Source: Acidobacterium sp.
GTDB lineage: Bacteria > Acidobacteriota > Terriglobia > Terriglobales > Acidobacteriaceae
Assembly: GCA_003166955.1 (NCBI GenBank)
Contig: PMUI01000015.1
Coordinates: 1 to 43,512 of the forward strand
Direction: 5' to 3'
Length of the DNA: 43,512 bases
The translations under genes and the position numbers were made by a program. Below, in pieces: positions 33,992-42,656 of the stretch (its first letter is position 1; the number at the start of each line of letters is the position of its first letter). The notes under the pieces are model-generated. The model made no database searches. It was not told the origin of the DNA and saw only the letters and a list, made by a program, of their open reading frames with translations.

Positions 33992-34990
33992 ATGGTCTTC
34001 CTCACCGGCGCTACTGGATTCGTCGGCGGCCACGTCGCCCGCGAGCTCGCCTCTCGCGGCGCCAGCCTTCGACTCCTCACCCGCCCCACCAGCAACCTCG
34101 CCAACCTCGAAGGCCTGCCCGGCGAAACCGTCATCGGCGATCTCCTCCAACCCGACGCCCTCCGCAACGCCATCCGCGGCTGCGACGCCGTCATGCACGT
34201 CGCCGCCGACTACCGGCTCTGGGTCCGCGATCCCGACACCATGTACCGCTCCAATGTCGAAGGCACCCGCGCCCTCCTCCGCATCGCCCGCGAAGAAAAC
34301 GTTCCGCGCTTCGTCTACACGTCCTCGGTCGCCACCATGGGCTTCAAAACCGACGGCACCATCGTCGACGAAAACACCCCCGTCACCCTCGACGACATGG
34401 TCGGCCACTACAAGCGCTCCAAATTCCTGGCCGAGCAGGTCGCTATCGAAGCCGCGCGCGCCGGCCAGTCCGTCATCATCCTCAACCCGACCACCCCCAT
34501 CGGCTCCGGCGACCTCAAACCGACGCCCACAGGCCGCATCATCGTCGATTTCCTCAACAAGAAATTTCCGGCTTACATGGACACCGGCCTCAACCTCGTC
34601 GACGTCATCGAAGTCGCCCGCACCCACGCCGACGTCCTCCACCCCTCGACCGGCCGCCCCGGCGAGCGCTACATCCTCGGCGGCGAAAACCTTACCCTCA
34701 AACAAATCCTCGACAAGATGTCCGCCATCACCGGCCTGCCGTCGCCATCGATGAAGGTCCCGCACTCCGTCGCCATGATCTTCGCCTTCTTCGACGAAAC
34801 CATCGTCGGAAAGATCCTCGGCAAAGAACCCCGAGCCACCGTCGAAGCCGTCCACATGGGCAAAAAGAAAATGTTTGCCTCATCGGCAAAGGCCGAACGC
34901 GAACTAGGCTTCCGCGTCGTCCCCGTCTATCAGGCCCTCCGCAACGCCATCGACTGGTTCCGCGCCAATAACTACGCACCCGCATCCTGA
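33989..34990 (+). CDS. hpnA: Hopanoid-associated sugar epimerase/dehydratase
   Basis: A protein of about 333 residues of the extended short-chain dehydrogenase type. The NAD-binding loop is TGATGFVGGHVARELA, with the HVAADYRLW segment, TSSVATMG (catalytic Ser region), the YKRSKFLAE motif (YxxxK), and the HpnA-like NPTTPIGSGDLKPTPTGRI. HpnA is tied to hopanoid side-chain modification, but its substrate is not fixed. Either ATG of the MM pair can serve, the first being part of the heptamer tract. hemQ lies upstream, and hpnG/C/D lie further on, past a foreign-looking insert. Confidence 0.88.
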   Translation: MMVFLTGATGFVGGHVARELASRGASLRLLTRPTSNLANLEGLPGETVIGDLLQPDALRNAIRGCDAVMHVAADYRLWVRDPDTMYRSNVEGTRALLRIAREENVPRFVYTSSVATMGFKTDGTIVDENTPVTLDDMVGHYKRSKFLAEQVAIEAARAGQSVIILNPTTPIGSGDLKPTPTGRIIVDFLNKKFPAYMDTGLNLVDVIEVARTHADVLHPSTGRPGERYILGGENLTLKQILDKMSAITGLPSPSMKVPHSVAMIFAFFDETIVGKILGKEPRATVEAVHMGKKKMFASSAKAERELGFRVVPVYQALRNAIDWFRANNYAPAS

Positions 34991-35122
34991 ACTCCGCGCC
35001 GCCCCAACCAGGATAACTTCCGGGTTGCCGACCATCCGTGATGTGATGTCTTTTTCACCCCGGGATTAGAGTGAAAAGCAATGTTTGAGAGACACTAGCT
35101 CGCAAGTCTGGAGACGGGTCCG

Positions 35123-35506
35123 ATGTATGTTATGACGGTGGTTCTCTTTCTCGTTCCTGCCTCGTTGATCGTGATTGCATGGAGGAGTGCAAACCGATAC
35201 AGGCATAAGTCGCAGGTTCGGGATTGGCGAGATCATCTGATGATAGGTGCTCTCATTTTGGGGAGTTGCGCCATCCCGATGGGTTTGGTAGGAAATCTTG
35301 CTTGGCTGCACCTCGGCGGAAATCCCCACGGACTTGGGACACCACAGGGTATGTGGATACCTTTGCGCCGGGTTTTCTTTTCTGCCATCGCCATCAGCGC
35401 ATGCATGGCAATCTTCGGGAAAGGGGGCGGCAGGGTGTTGACCTTGGTCGCACTTGCTGTCGCATTCGTCTCAGACACCATGGTCGTACTTTTGCAGATG
35501 GAATGA
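35123..35506 (+). CDS. Small membrane protein of unknown function
   Basis: A 127-residue protein with four hydrophobic segments (about 2-20, 38-60, 82-100, 105-124) and a short basic first loop. Not recognised. GGAGA lies about 8 bases before the ATG. Codon use differs from the neighbours: fewer G/C third positions, many TTG/GTT/ATT. With the mazEF-like genes that follow, this suggests recently acquired DNA. Confidence 0.65.
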   Translation: MYVMTVVLFLVPASLIVIAWRSANRYRHKSQVRDWRDHLMIGALILGSCAIPMGLVGNLAWLHLGGNPHGLGTPQGMWIPLRRVFFSAIAISACMAIFGKGGGRVLTLVALAVAFVSDTMVVLLQME

Positions 35507-35595
35507 AGTTTTCAGCGATCGCGAGCGGGTGACCGGCAAACCGGAACAAACCCTTCCTCCAACCCATCCTGCCCCCGCATCCCGCCGCCCCCGCT

Positions 35596-35928
35596 CTAAC
35601 CCTCGTCACACCCGAGCGAGAACCGCATTGCCTCGCAAATTTCCTGCATGCGCGGCGAACTCAACTGCGCCACAAGTCTTCCCAGTTCACTTCGACGAAT
35701 GGTTATAACGTTGTGCAGATTCACAGCACACGGCACTTTCATTCCATCCTCTTCGCTGAGGATCACCTCTGAGGACACACCGCGAATGGTCGATGTGATC
35801 GGCGCCACAGTTACGGCGGCAAGATATTCGACAGCGCCGTCTCGCGTAAGGATAACCACCGGCCTGGTTTTGTCGGGAGGGGAGAACCGGCACAGCCGAA
35901 TATCTCCGCGACTTACTCTTCCGGCCAC
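35596..35928 (-). CDS. mazF: MazF/PemK-type endoribonuclease toxin
   Basis: A toxin of about 110 residues. It has VSRGDIRLCRFSPPDKTRPVV (strand 1 and the conserved RPVV), VAPITSTIRGVSSEV (active-site Arg/Thr), EDGMKVPCAVNLHNV, and a closing LSSPRMQEICEAM helix with LGCD. It should cut RNA at short sequence motifs and be held in check by the antitoxin. The GTG chosen overlaps the antitoxin stop by 16 bases and has AAGG about 9 bases upstream; a GTG six codons earlier is also possible. Confidence 0.9.
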   Translation of the reverse strand: MAGRVSRGDIRLCRFSPPDKTRPVVILTRDGAVEYLAAVTVAPITSTIRGVSSEVILSEEDGMKVPCAVNLHNVITIRRSELGRLVAQLSSPRMQEICEAMRFSLGCDEG

Positions 35929-36146
35929 GCCGCTTTGCCTTCCCACAACCTGATTTCGTCCAGGTTCTGTGGCTGCCTCCTGTAACCCTCGCGATCACGC
36001 TCCTCTTTCGCACGCAGATCCAGCCTCTGCAGATGTTCGCGCAGCGCGTCCCTCATTAGCGCAGAACGATTGCGCTTCGTCCTGCGTGCCGCCTGATCCG
36101 CGGCCTGCAACAGCTTCTTATCGAGGACAACCTGGATCGTTTCCAT
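35913..36146 (-). CDS. Ribbon-helix-helix antitoxin of the mazEF-like module
   Basis: A 77-residue antitoxin. The N-terminal ribbon-helix-helix (ETIQVVLDKKLLQAADQAAR, then RNRSALMRDALREHL) is followed by a basic then acidic tail ending AAWPEE that should thread into the toxin. The start is the ATG of METIQ; the frame is open six codons further without support. Direct repeats upstream look like its operator, and part of its Shine-Dalgarno (GGAG) lies inside a palindrome there, so binding could also affect translation. Confidence 0.87.
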   Translation of the reverse strand: METIQVVLDKKLLQAADQAARRTKRNRSALMRDALREHLQRLDLRAKEERDREGYRRQPQNLDEIRLWEGKAAWPEE

Positions 36147-36148
36147 AT

Positions 36149-36188
36149 GTGGACTCCACTCCACAGTTTACTCCACGTTTACTCCACG
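36149..36188. promoter_or_regulatory. Operator of the mazEF-like module (iterons plus palindrome)
   Basis: Two exact 11-bp direct repeats TTTACTCCACG (36167-36177 and 36178-36188), a partial third (CACTCCACAG), and the palindrome GTGGA-c-TCCAC (36149-36159). All sit within 45 bases of the antitoxin start. Confidence 0.65.
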
Positions 36189-36269
36189 CGACCACCCCTC
36201 TCCGAAAGTATCCCGCGATGGTAGCCTGTTTCCATCCCGCATAAGCAGTCCCAATCAAAAAAGAGGACC

Positions 36270-38198
36270 ATGCCGACTTTCCGATCCGTCACCACCGCCG
36301 CCGCCTGCCTCCTCCTCGCCGCCACCGCCGCGGCCCAACAGCAAAATCTCTCCGCCGACCAGCTCGCTCCCAACTTCAAAGCCCCCCAGCAGCCCAGTGA
36401 CTTCGAGAAGCGCGTCGTCATGGTCCCCATGCGCGACGGCGTCAAGCTCTATACCGTCATCGTCGTCCCCAAAGGAGCGCACGGCGCCCCCGTCCTCCTC
36501 ACGCGCACTCCGTACAACGCCGCCGGCCGCGCCGCGCGTTCGGCCAGTCCCCGCATGATCGAGGCCCTCCCGCTCAGCGACGAAGTCTTCGTCCAGGCTG
36601 GCTACATCCGCGTCTACCAGGATGTCCGCGGCAAGTACGGATCCGAAGGTCCCTACCTCATGACGCCGCCGCCCGTGAATTCCGGCTACAACCCCAGCGG
36701 CGCCGACGACACCACCGATGCCTGGGACACCATCGACTGGCTCGTCAAAAATGTCCCCGAGTCCAACGGCCGCGTCGGCATGATCGGCTCCAGCTACGAA
36801 GGCTTCACCGTCGTCATGGCGCTGCTCCATCCACACCCCGCCCTCAAAGTCGCCGCGCCCGAAAGCCCTATGGTCGACGGCTGGATGGGCGACGACTGGT
36901 TCCACTACGGCGCCTTCCGCCAGAACAACATCGACTACGTCCTCGGCCAAACGTCGCGTCGCGGCGAAGGCGTCCCCGTTCCGCATCAGGGCCGCGACGA
37001 CTACACCAACTACCTGCGATTAGGATCGGCCGACGCCTTCGCGAAGTCCGAAGGCATGGACCAGCTCCCCCTCTGGCATGTCATGGTCGACCACCCTGCC
37101 TATGACGGATTCTGGCAAAGCCAGGCGCTCGACCACCTCATCGTCCAACGCCCCCTCACCGTTCCCACCATGTGGGAGCAGGGCCTCTGGGATCAGGAAG
37201 ACATGTGGGGCGCCATCCACACCTATCGCGCGCTCAAAGCAAAAAACACGCCCGCCAACATGAACTACCTCGTCATGGGCCCGTGGTTCCACAGCCAGGT
37301 CAATCGTGAAGGCCGCGCCCTCGGGCCGCTCATCTGGGCCACCGATACCGCCGCGCAGTGGCGTCGCGAGGTTCTCTTCCCCTTCATGAATCAATACCTC
37401 AAGCCAAGCTCCCCCACCGCCCCAACACCCGCCGTCTTCATCTACGACACAGGCGTGGACCACTGGGATCGCCCGCCCGTCTTCCCCGCCAGCTGCGAGC
37501 AGGGCTGCCCCGCAATGTCAAAGCCTCTCTACCTCGCCGCCGACGGCAAGCTCTCCTTCGACCAACCCTCACCCTCAGCCGCGAAGTTCGATGAGTACAT
37601 CTCCGACCCCGCCAAGCCCGTCCCCTACCGTCCGCGCCCCATCGATGACGCCGACGCGATGGGCTGGCGCACCTGGCTCGTCACCGACCAGCGCTTCGTC
37701 GACGGCCGCCCCGACGTCCTCACCTTTGAAACCGAGCCGCTGAAAGAACCCATGAAGCTCTCCGGCGAAGTCATGGTCCATCTCATCGCCTCCACCACCG
37801 GCACCGACTCCGACTGGGCCGTCAAGCTCATCGACGTCCAACCCGATCAGATTCCAACGACGGCCATGAGCGGATACGAACTCCCCATCGCCACCGACAT
37901 CTTCCGCGGCCGCTACCGCACCAGCTTCGAGCACCCCGAAGCCGTCCAGCCCGACCAGCCGCTCCCCTACGTCTTCGCCCTGCCCATGGTCAACCACACC
38001 TTCAAGCCCGGACACCGCATCATGGTCCAGGTCCAGTCCACCCTCTTCCCCCTCTACGACCGCAACCCCCAAAAATTCGTGCCCAACATCTTCCTCGCCC
38101 AACCCGGCGATTATCAAAAAGCCACGCAACGCATCTGGCACACATCCGGCGAAGCCAGCTACATCAACCTGCCCGTCGTGCCCGTCACCGGACCCTGA
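36270..38198 (+). CDS. Secreted CocE/NonD-family hydrolase
   Basis: A 642-residue exported serine hydrolase of the X-Pro dipeptidyl-peptidase S15/CocE type. A signal peptide (AAACLLLAATAAAQQ) leads to an alpha/beta-hydrolase core with the nucleophile in IGSSYEGFTVVMAL. The Asp region is WEQGLWDQEDMWG and the His region GPWFHSQ. A C-terminal jelly-roll domain (about 440-640) follows. It cleaves acyl/ester or amide bonds; the substrate is unknown. It lies on the same strand as the hopanoid genes but is probably not functionally tied to them. Confidence 0.9.
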   Translation: MPTFRSVTTAAACLLLAATAAAQQQNLSADQLAPNFKAPQQPSDFEKRVVMVPMRDGVKLYTVIVVPKGAHGAPVLLTRTPYNAAGRAARSASPRMIEALPLSDEVFVQAGYIRVYQDVRGKYGSEGPYLMTPPPVNSGYNPSGADDTTDAWDTIDWLVKNVPESNGRVGMIGSSYEGFTVVMALLHPHPALKVAAPESPMVDGWMGDDWFHYGAFRQNNIDYVLGQTSRRGEGVPVPHQGRDDYTNYLRLGSADAFAKSEGMDQLPLWHVMVDHPAYDGFWQSQALDHLIVQRPLTVPTMWEQGLWDQEDMWGAIHTYRALKAKNTPANMNYLVMGPWFHSQVNREGRALGPLIWATDTAAQWRREVLFPFMNQYLKPSSPTAPTPAVFIYDTGVDHWDRPPVFPASCEQGCPAMSKPLYLAADGKLSFDQPSPSAAKFDEYISDPAKPVPYRPRPIDDADAMGWRTWLVTDQRFVDGRPDVLTFETEPLKEPMKLSGEVMVHLIASTTGTDSDWAVKLIDVQPDQIPTTAMSGYELPIATDIFRGRYRTSFEHPEAVQPDQPLPYVFALPMVNHTFKPGHRIMVQVQSTLFPLYDRNPQKFVPNIFLAQPGDYQKATQRIWHTSGEASYINLPVVPVTGP

Positions 38199-38292
38199 TA
38201 CAGACCGAGCCGACTCGCGAAAATGTCTTTCTCTGCGTTCTCTGTTGTGAATTCTCCAGAAAACGGAACTAGACTCATCAACACGAGCCCTC

Positions 38293-39003
38293 ATGAACCG
38301 CATCGCCCTCATCGCCGCTCTTCCCTCCGAACTCAAGCCGCTGACCCACCACTGGGCCCGCAACGGCCCCATCGCCACCGGCCACCTCGGCTCCATTGAG
38401 GCCGTCGCCGCCTGCGCCGGAATGGGCGCCGGCCCCGTCACACGCGCCTGCGAAATCGCCCTCCGCGTCGGCAACGTCGACACCCTCGTCTCCGTCGGCT
38501 ACGCTGGCTCGCTCTCCTGCGGACTCAGCGCTCCCCAAGCCACCACCGTCCGCGAAGTCATCGACGCAGCCACCGGCGAGAGCTTCCCCACCGACCCCCT
38601 CCCCAATCCACCCAAAGATCAGCTCAAAGGCCAGCGCCTTGTCACCCTCGACCACGTCGCCAACCCCGACGAAAAGAGCCGCCTCGCCGAAACTCACCAG
38701 GCCACACTCGTCGACATGGAAGCCGCCACCGTAGCGCGCTTTGCCCGCTCAAAAAACCTTGGCTTCCTCTGCTTCAAAGCCGTCACCGATGGCCCCAACG
38801 ACGAGCTCCCCGACTTCAACCGCTTCACCACCCCAGCCGGCCAGCTCCGCATCCCCGCCTTCGTCGCCTGGGTCCTCTGGCATCCTCAATATTGGCGCGT
38901 CCTCGGCGAACTCGAGAAGAACAGTAAGGCCGCCTCGCACCAGCTCGCCGCCCTGCTCCAAAAGAATTTTGTTTCCCCCTCCGCGCCCACTTCGGTAATC
39001 TGA
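38293..39003 (+). CDS. hpnG: Hopanoid-associated phosphorylase/nucleosidase
   Basis: A 236-residue protein of the PNP/MTAN nucleoside-phosphorylase fold. It has ALIAALPSELKPL at the N-terminus, GMGAGPVTRACE, LVSVGYAGSLS (phosphate/ribose region), and VDMEAATVARFA (the DMEA ribose-binding Glu), then CFKAVTDGPNDELPDF. In hopanoid producers HpnG removes adenine from adenosylhopane to give ribosyl/phosphoribosyl-hopane. The context (hpnA, hpnC, hpnD nearby) supports that role over a plain MTA nucleosidase. It starts at ATG, with a loose upstream region. Confidence 0.85.
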   Translation: MNRIALIAALPSELKPLTHHWARNGPIATGHLGSIEAVAACAGMGAGPVTRACEIALRVGNVDTLVSVGYAGSLSCGLSAPQATTVREVIDAATGESFPTDPLPNPPKDQLKGQRLVTLDHVANPDEKSRLAETHQATLVDMEAATVARFARSKNLGFLCFKAVTDGPNDELPDFNRFTTPAGQLRIPAFVAWVLWHPQYWRVLGELEKNSKAASHQLAALLQKNFVSPSAPTSVI

Positions 39004-39017
39004 TTACTAGAGTCCGC

Positions 39018-40127
39018 ATGGCTACAGCAACCACCAACGACCTGCAGGAACAAACCCCTGCGCCTGGCCCCACCATCATGCGCGCTGCTGTCTATCGCGG
39101 TATCAATGATGTCCGGGTCGAAACCGTCCCCGTCCCCGAAATCGGCGCCGGCGAAGTCCTCATCCGCGTCCACTCTTGCGGCGTCTGCGGCACCGACCTC
39201 AAAAAGATTCACACCGGCTCCCATTCCGCGCCCCGCATCTTCGGCCATGAGATCTCCGGCGTCATCGCGGCCACCGGCGAAGGCGTCCAGGGCTTCGCCA
39301 TCGACGACCGCGTCATGGTCTTTCACCACACGCCCTGCGGCCGCTGCTACTACTGCCGCAAAAACACCCCCTCCCAGTGCAACGACTACAAGCGCGTCGG
39401 CGTCACCGCTGGCTTTGAGCCCGCCGGCGGCGGCTTCGCCGAATATGTCCGCGTCATGCCCTGGATCGTGAACCGCGGCCTCATCAAGATCCCCGACGGC
39501 GTCCCCTTCGAGCAGGCCGCCTTCGTCGAGCCTGTTAACACCGTCTACAAAGGTGTTCGCAACCTCGCCCTCGAGTCCGACGAAACCGTCCTCGTCATCG
39601 GCCAGGGGCCCATCGGCATCCTGCTCGCCGCCCTCGCCGCCCGCTCCGGCGCCAAAGTCCTTACCTCCGACCTCTATCCCGCCCGCCACGAAATCGCCGC
39701 AAACTACGGCCTCAACCACCCCATCGACGCCAGCAAAGAAGACGTCGTCGCCGTCGCCCACCGCGAGAGCGAAGGCCGCGGAGCCGATGCCGTCATCCTC
39801 GCCGTCGGCGGCAATGCCCTCATCCGCACCGCCATGGACGCCGCCCGCCCCGGCGGCCGCATCCTGCTCTTCGCTGCCACCCAGCACGGCGACGCCACCT
39901 TCGATCCTGCCGTCGTCTGCATGGACGAAAAGACCCTCATGGGCTCCTACAGCTCCTCCTTCGAGCTCCAGCCCGAGGTCGAAGAGATCGTCTTCGGCGG
40001 CTATCGCGACGGTTTCGACCTCACCCGCCTCATTTCCCACCGTTTTCCGCTTCAAGACGCCGTCGAGGCCATCCGTGTCGCTTCGAATCCCTCCGCCGCC
40101 TCCATGAAGGTCTTCATTCAACCGTAA
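39018..40127 (+). CDS. Zinc-dependent alcohol dehydrogenase, first of a tandem pair
   Basis: A 369-residue medium-chain dehydrogenase. The catalytic zinc region is CGVCGTDLKK and FGHEISG. The structural zinc site is CGRCYYCRKNTPSQC. The Rossmann loop GQGPIGILLA is followed by an acidic residue in TSDLYPARHE, pointing to NAD. It is close to the sorbitol/threonine dehydrogenase branch. The stop is 27 bases before the next gene, a paralogue or distant relative. The position between hpnG and hpnC suggests a role on the hopanoid side chain, which is inference. Confidence 0.9.
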   Translation: MATATTNDLQEQTPAPGPTIMRAAVYRGINDVRVETVPVPEIGAGEVLIRVHSCGVCGTDLKKIHTGSHSAPRIFGHEISGVIAATGEGVQGFAIDDRVMVFHHTPCGRCYYCRKNTPSQCNDYKRVGVTAGFEPAGGGFAEYVRVMPWIVNRGLIKIPDGVPFEQAAFVEPVNTVYKGVRNLALESDETVLVIGQGPIGILLAALAARSGAKVLTSDLYPARHEIAANYGLNHPIDASKEDVVAVAHRESEGRGADAVILAVGGNALIRTAMDAARPGGRILLFAATQHGDATFDPAVVCMDEKTLMGSYSSSFELQPEVEEIVFGGYRDGFDLTRLISHRFPLQDAVEAIRVASNPSAASMKVFIQP

Positions 40128-40154
40128 GACCCTCATCTTTGAGACAATAGAAAG

Positions 40155-41198
40155 ATGGCAGCGCAAATGACAGCGGCCGTGCTCCACGGCCGCGAGGACC
40201 TGCGCATTGAACAGGTTCCGATGCCGAAGGCCGGTGCAGGCGAAATTGTCGTGCGCGTCCACGCCGCCCTCACCTGCGGCACCGACCTCAAGGTCTATCG
40301 TCGCGGCTACCACGCGCGGATGCTCAAGCCACCCATCCCCTTCGGCCACGAGCTGGCAGGCACGGTCCACCAAGTCGGTCGCGGCGTCGCTGCCTTCCGG
40401 CCCGGCGATCGCGTCGTCGCCCTCAACTCCGCCCCCTGTGGCGAGTGCTACTACTGCCGCCACAACCAGGAAAACCTCTGCGACAGCCTCATCTTCAACA
40501 ACGGCGCCTACGCGGAATTCCTCCTCGTCCCGGCGCGCATCGTCGCCAAAAACACCCTCCGCATCCCCGCCGGCATCTCGTTTGAACACGCCGCCCTCAC
40601 TGAGGCTCTGGCCTGCGTCATGCGCGGCCTCGACGAGTGCCAGCCTCAGCCAGCCGATACCGTTGCCATCATCGGCGCCGGTCCCATCGGCCTCATGTTC
40701 ATGCACGTCGCACAGCTCGCCGGCCTCAGCGTCATCGCCGTCGTCAAGCGCGACGAGCAGGTCGCCGCCGCAAAGCGCTTTGGCGCTTCCGAAGTCATCC
40801 AGCTCCGCCCCGACCTCGATCCCGTCGCCGCCGTTCGCGCCCTCACCCCCAAACGCCGTGGCGTCGACATCGCCATTGAGGCCGTCGCCACCCCTCTCGC
40901 CTGGCATTGGGCCGTCGACATGGTCCGCAAGGGCGGCACCGTCAACTTCTTCGGCGGATGCGCCGCGGGCACCAAAGTCGAGCTCGACACCAACCGCCTG
41001 CACTACAACAACATCACCCTCCGCGCCAGCTTCCATCACACCCCGGCCGCCGCGCGCAAGGCCTTCGACCTCATCGTCAGCGGCCAGTTCCGCTGCAGCG
41101 ATACCATCACCAGCCGCGCCCCTCTCTCCGAGCTCAACCGTGTCTTCCGCCGCCTCATGAATCGCGCCGGCGACATCAAAACGGCGATCATTCCCTAA
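40155..41198 (+). CDS. Zinc-dependent alcohol dehydrogenase, second of a tandem pair
   Basis: A 347-residue relative of the gene before it. The catalytic site has ALTCGTDLKVYRRG and FGHELAG; the structural zinc site has CGECYYCRHNQENLC; the Rossmann loop is GAGPIGLMFMHVA. The residue after the second strand is Lys-Arg (VVKRDEQ) instead of Asp, which could favour NADP over NAD. The two proteins share layout but differ along their whole length, so this is an old duplication or a recruited pair, not a fresh copy. Confidence 0.9.
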   Translation: MAAQMTAAVLHGREDLRIEQVPMPKAGAGEIVVRVHAALTCGTDLKVYRRGYHARMLKPPIPFGHELAGTVHQVGRGVAAFRPGDRVVALNSAPCGECYYCRHNQENLCDSLIFNNGAYAEFLLVPARIVAKNTLRIPAGISFEHAALTEALACVMRGLDECQPQPADTVAIIGAGPIGLMFMHVAQLAGLSVIAVVKRDEQVAAAKRFGASEVIQLRPDLDPVAAVRALTPKRRGVDIAIEAVATPLAWHWAVDMVRKGGTVNFFGGCAAGTKVELDTNRLHYNNITLRASFHHTPAAARKAFDLIVSGQFRCSDTITSRAPLSELNRVFRRLMNRAGDIKTAIIP

Positions 41199-41226
41199 GA
41201 AAATCCGGGTCCCCGGAGGACTCCGT

Positions 41227-41322
41227 TAAGAAGAGCTCCGGGTAAGAAGAGCTCCGGGTAAGAAGAGCTCCAGGGAAGAAGAGATCCGGGTAAGAAGAGC
41301 TCCAGGGAAGAAGATCCGAGTG
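41227..41322. repeat. Tandem 16-bp repeat, five copies plus a decayed sixth
   Basis: Consensus (T/G)AAGAAGAG(C/A)TCC(G/A)GG. Copies begin at 41227, 41243, 41259, 41275 and 41291, with a diverged sixth at 41307. Most contain GAGCTC. It directly follows the second dehydrogenase gene and runs into hairpin copy D. Confidence 0.85.
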
Positions 41323-41330
41323 CCCTAAGA

Positions 41331-41385
41331 GTATCTGGGAGCCCCATCCTGGGCGCGCCCGGTTTTGGCGCGAGCAGGGTGGGGT
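41331..41385. repeat. Hairpin repeat, copy D
   Basis: Partly altered left arm (CTGGGAGCCCCATCCTG), inner GGGCGCGCC-cggttt-TGGCGCGAG stem nearly as in copy A, right arm CAGGGTGGGGTA. Confidence 0.8.
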
Positions 41386-41690
41386 AGTTCCCAAACCCGG
41401 ACCGGTATCCCAACATCTAAACCACGACATCTAAACCCCAAAACGCAGCACAGCCAGGTTCACCCCATGGCAAGAAGCATGCTCTCCTGCCAGCCGATCG
41501 TCAATATAACTTGACCTTGCGTCTCAGTCCGAAAGTACCGTCCTGGACCATTTTGAAACAGCACCCCTTCAACGCCGCCGCATTGCTTTTTCCGCAAGCT
41601 CTTGAGCTCCCGAGTTTTGCCCCGCCGCTTCGAATCGCGGAAATCATCGGTTGAAAATAGAATGGAACTGAGCCCGAGAGCCTCTCCGAA

Positions 41691-42656
41691 ATGCCGGTCC
41701 ATGTCACACAACACGATGAACTCATAAAAAAGGGCTGGTCAGCCCTGCCCCCCGGCTACCGCATCCCCGACCATCCGCCCACCCTCGAAGAAGCCCGCGC
41801 CTGGTGCCGCCGCCTCGCCGAAACCCACTATGAAAATTTCCACGTAGCCTCCTGGTTTCTCCCCGAGCGCCTCCGTCCTCACTTCCACTCGATCTACGCC
41901 TACTGCCGCGTGTCTGATGATCTGGGAGACGAAGTCGGCGACCCCGAAGCCTCGCTCGCCCTCCTCGACCTCTGGGGCCAGGAACTCGACGCTTGCTACC
42001 AAGGCACCGCACGCCATCCCGTCTTCGTCGCCCTCGCAGAAACCATCCGCGCCTGCGACATTCCCAAAGAGCCCTTCGCCGATCTCCTCGTCGCCTTCCG
42101 TCAGGACCAGACCATCAACCGTTTCGCTACTATGGCCGACGTCCTCGGCTACTGCCGCTACTCCGCCAACCCCGTCGGCCGCATCGTCCTCTACGCCTGC
42201 GGCTATCGCGACCCCGAGCGTTTCGCCCTCTCCGACCAGACCTGCTCCGCCCTCCAGCTCGCCAATTTCTGGCAGGATGTCCGCGTCGACTACGCCAAAA
42301 ACCGCATCTACTTCCCGCTCGACGACATGACCCGCTTCGGCGTGACCGAAGAAATGATCGCCGCCGCCCGCTTTGCGCCCCAGTTCCGCGATCTCATGCG
42401 CCACGAAGTCGACTTCGCCCGCGCCATGTTCCAGGACGGCCTTCCCCTCATCGGCATGGTCGACCGCCAGCTCGCCCTCGACCTCGACCTCTTCTCCCGT
42501 GGCGGCCTCGAAATCCTCCGCGCCATCCAGCGCCAGAACTACAACGTCCTCCGCGCCCGCCCCGCCATCTCCAAAACCCGCAAACTCACCCTGCTCCTCC
42601 GCGCGCTGGCACACAAGTTCGTCTACCCCAAAATAAAGAAATGGTCCGCCGCTTGA
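41691..42656 (+). CDS. hpnC: Squalene synthase HpnC
   Basis: A 321-residue member of the squalene/phytoene synthase family. Both aspartate-rich motifs are present: CRVSDDLGDEVGD and LANFWQDVRVDYAKNRIYFP, with HYENFHVASWFLP near the N-terminus, as in HpnC. In the HpnCDE route HpnD makes presqualene diphosphate from two farnesyl diphosphates and HpnC converts it to hydroxysqualene. It starts at ATG. The stop overlaps the hpnD start by 16 bases, which suggests coupled translation. Confidence 0.92.
   Translation: MPVHVTQHDELIKKGWSALPPGYRIPDHPPTLEEARAWCRRLAETHYENFHVASWFLPERLRPHFHSIYAYCRVSDDLGDEVGDPEASLALLDLWGQELDACYQGTARHPVFVALAETIRACDIPKEPFADLLVAFRQDQTINRFATMADVLGYCRYSANPVGRIVLYACGYRDPERFALSDQTCSALQLANFWQDVRVDYAKNRIYFPLDDMTRFGVTEEMIAAARFAPQFRDLMRHEVDFARAMFQDGLPLIGMVDRQLALDLDLFSRGGLEILRAIQRQNYNVLRARPAISKTRKLTLLLRALAHKFVYPKIKKWSAA

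Larger units (their letters stand above)
41199..41690. other. Repeat-rich intergenic region between the dehydrogenases and hpnC
   Basis: About 490 bases. It holds the 16-bp tandem repeats (41227-41322) and hairpin copy D (41331-41385). The rest (41390-41690) shows an 84-codon minus-strand frame overlapping the hpnC start. That frame has some protein-like character (GRYFRTETQGQVILTIGWQE) but no ribosome binding site I trust. No clear promoter for hpnC was found. Confidence 0.5.

Noticed and set aside
38886-41039. Long minus-strand frame opposite hpnG and the two dehydrogenases
   Set aside because: A Gly/Ala/Asp/Glu-rich shadow that spans three recognised genes; no family features.
41460-41714. 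84-codon minus-strand frame before hpnC
   Set aside because: It overlaps the hpnC start, has no convincing ribosome binding site and no recognised family; kept only as a note in the intergenic entry.
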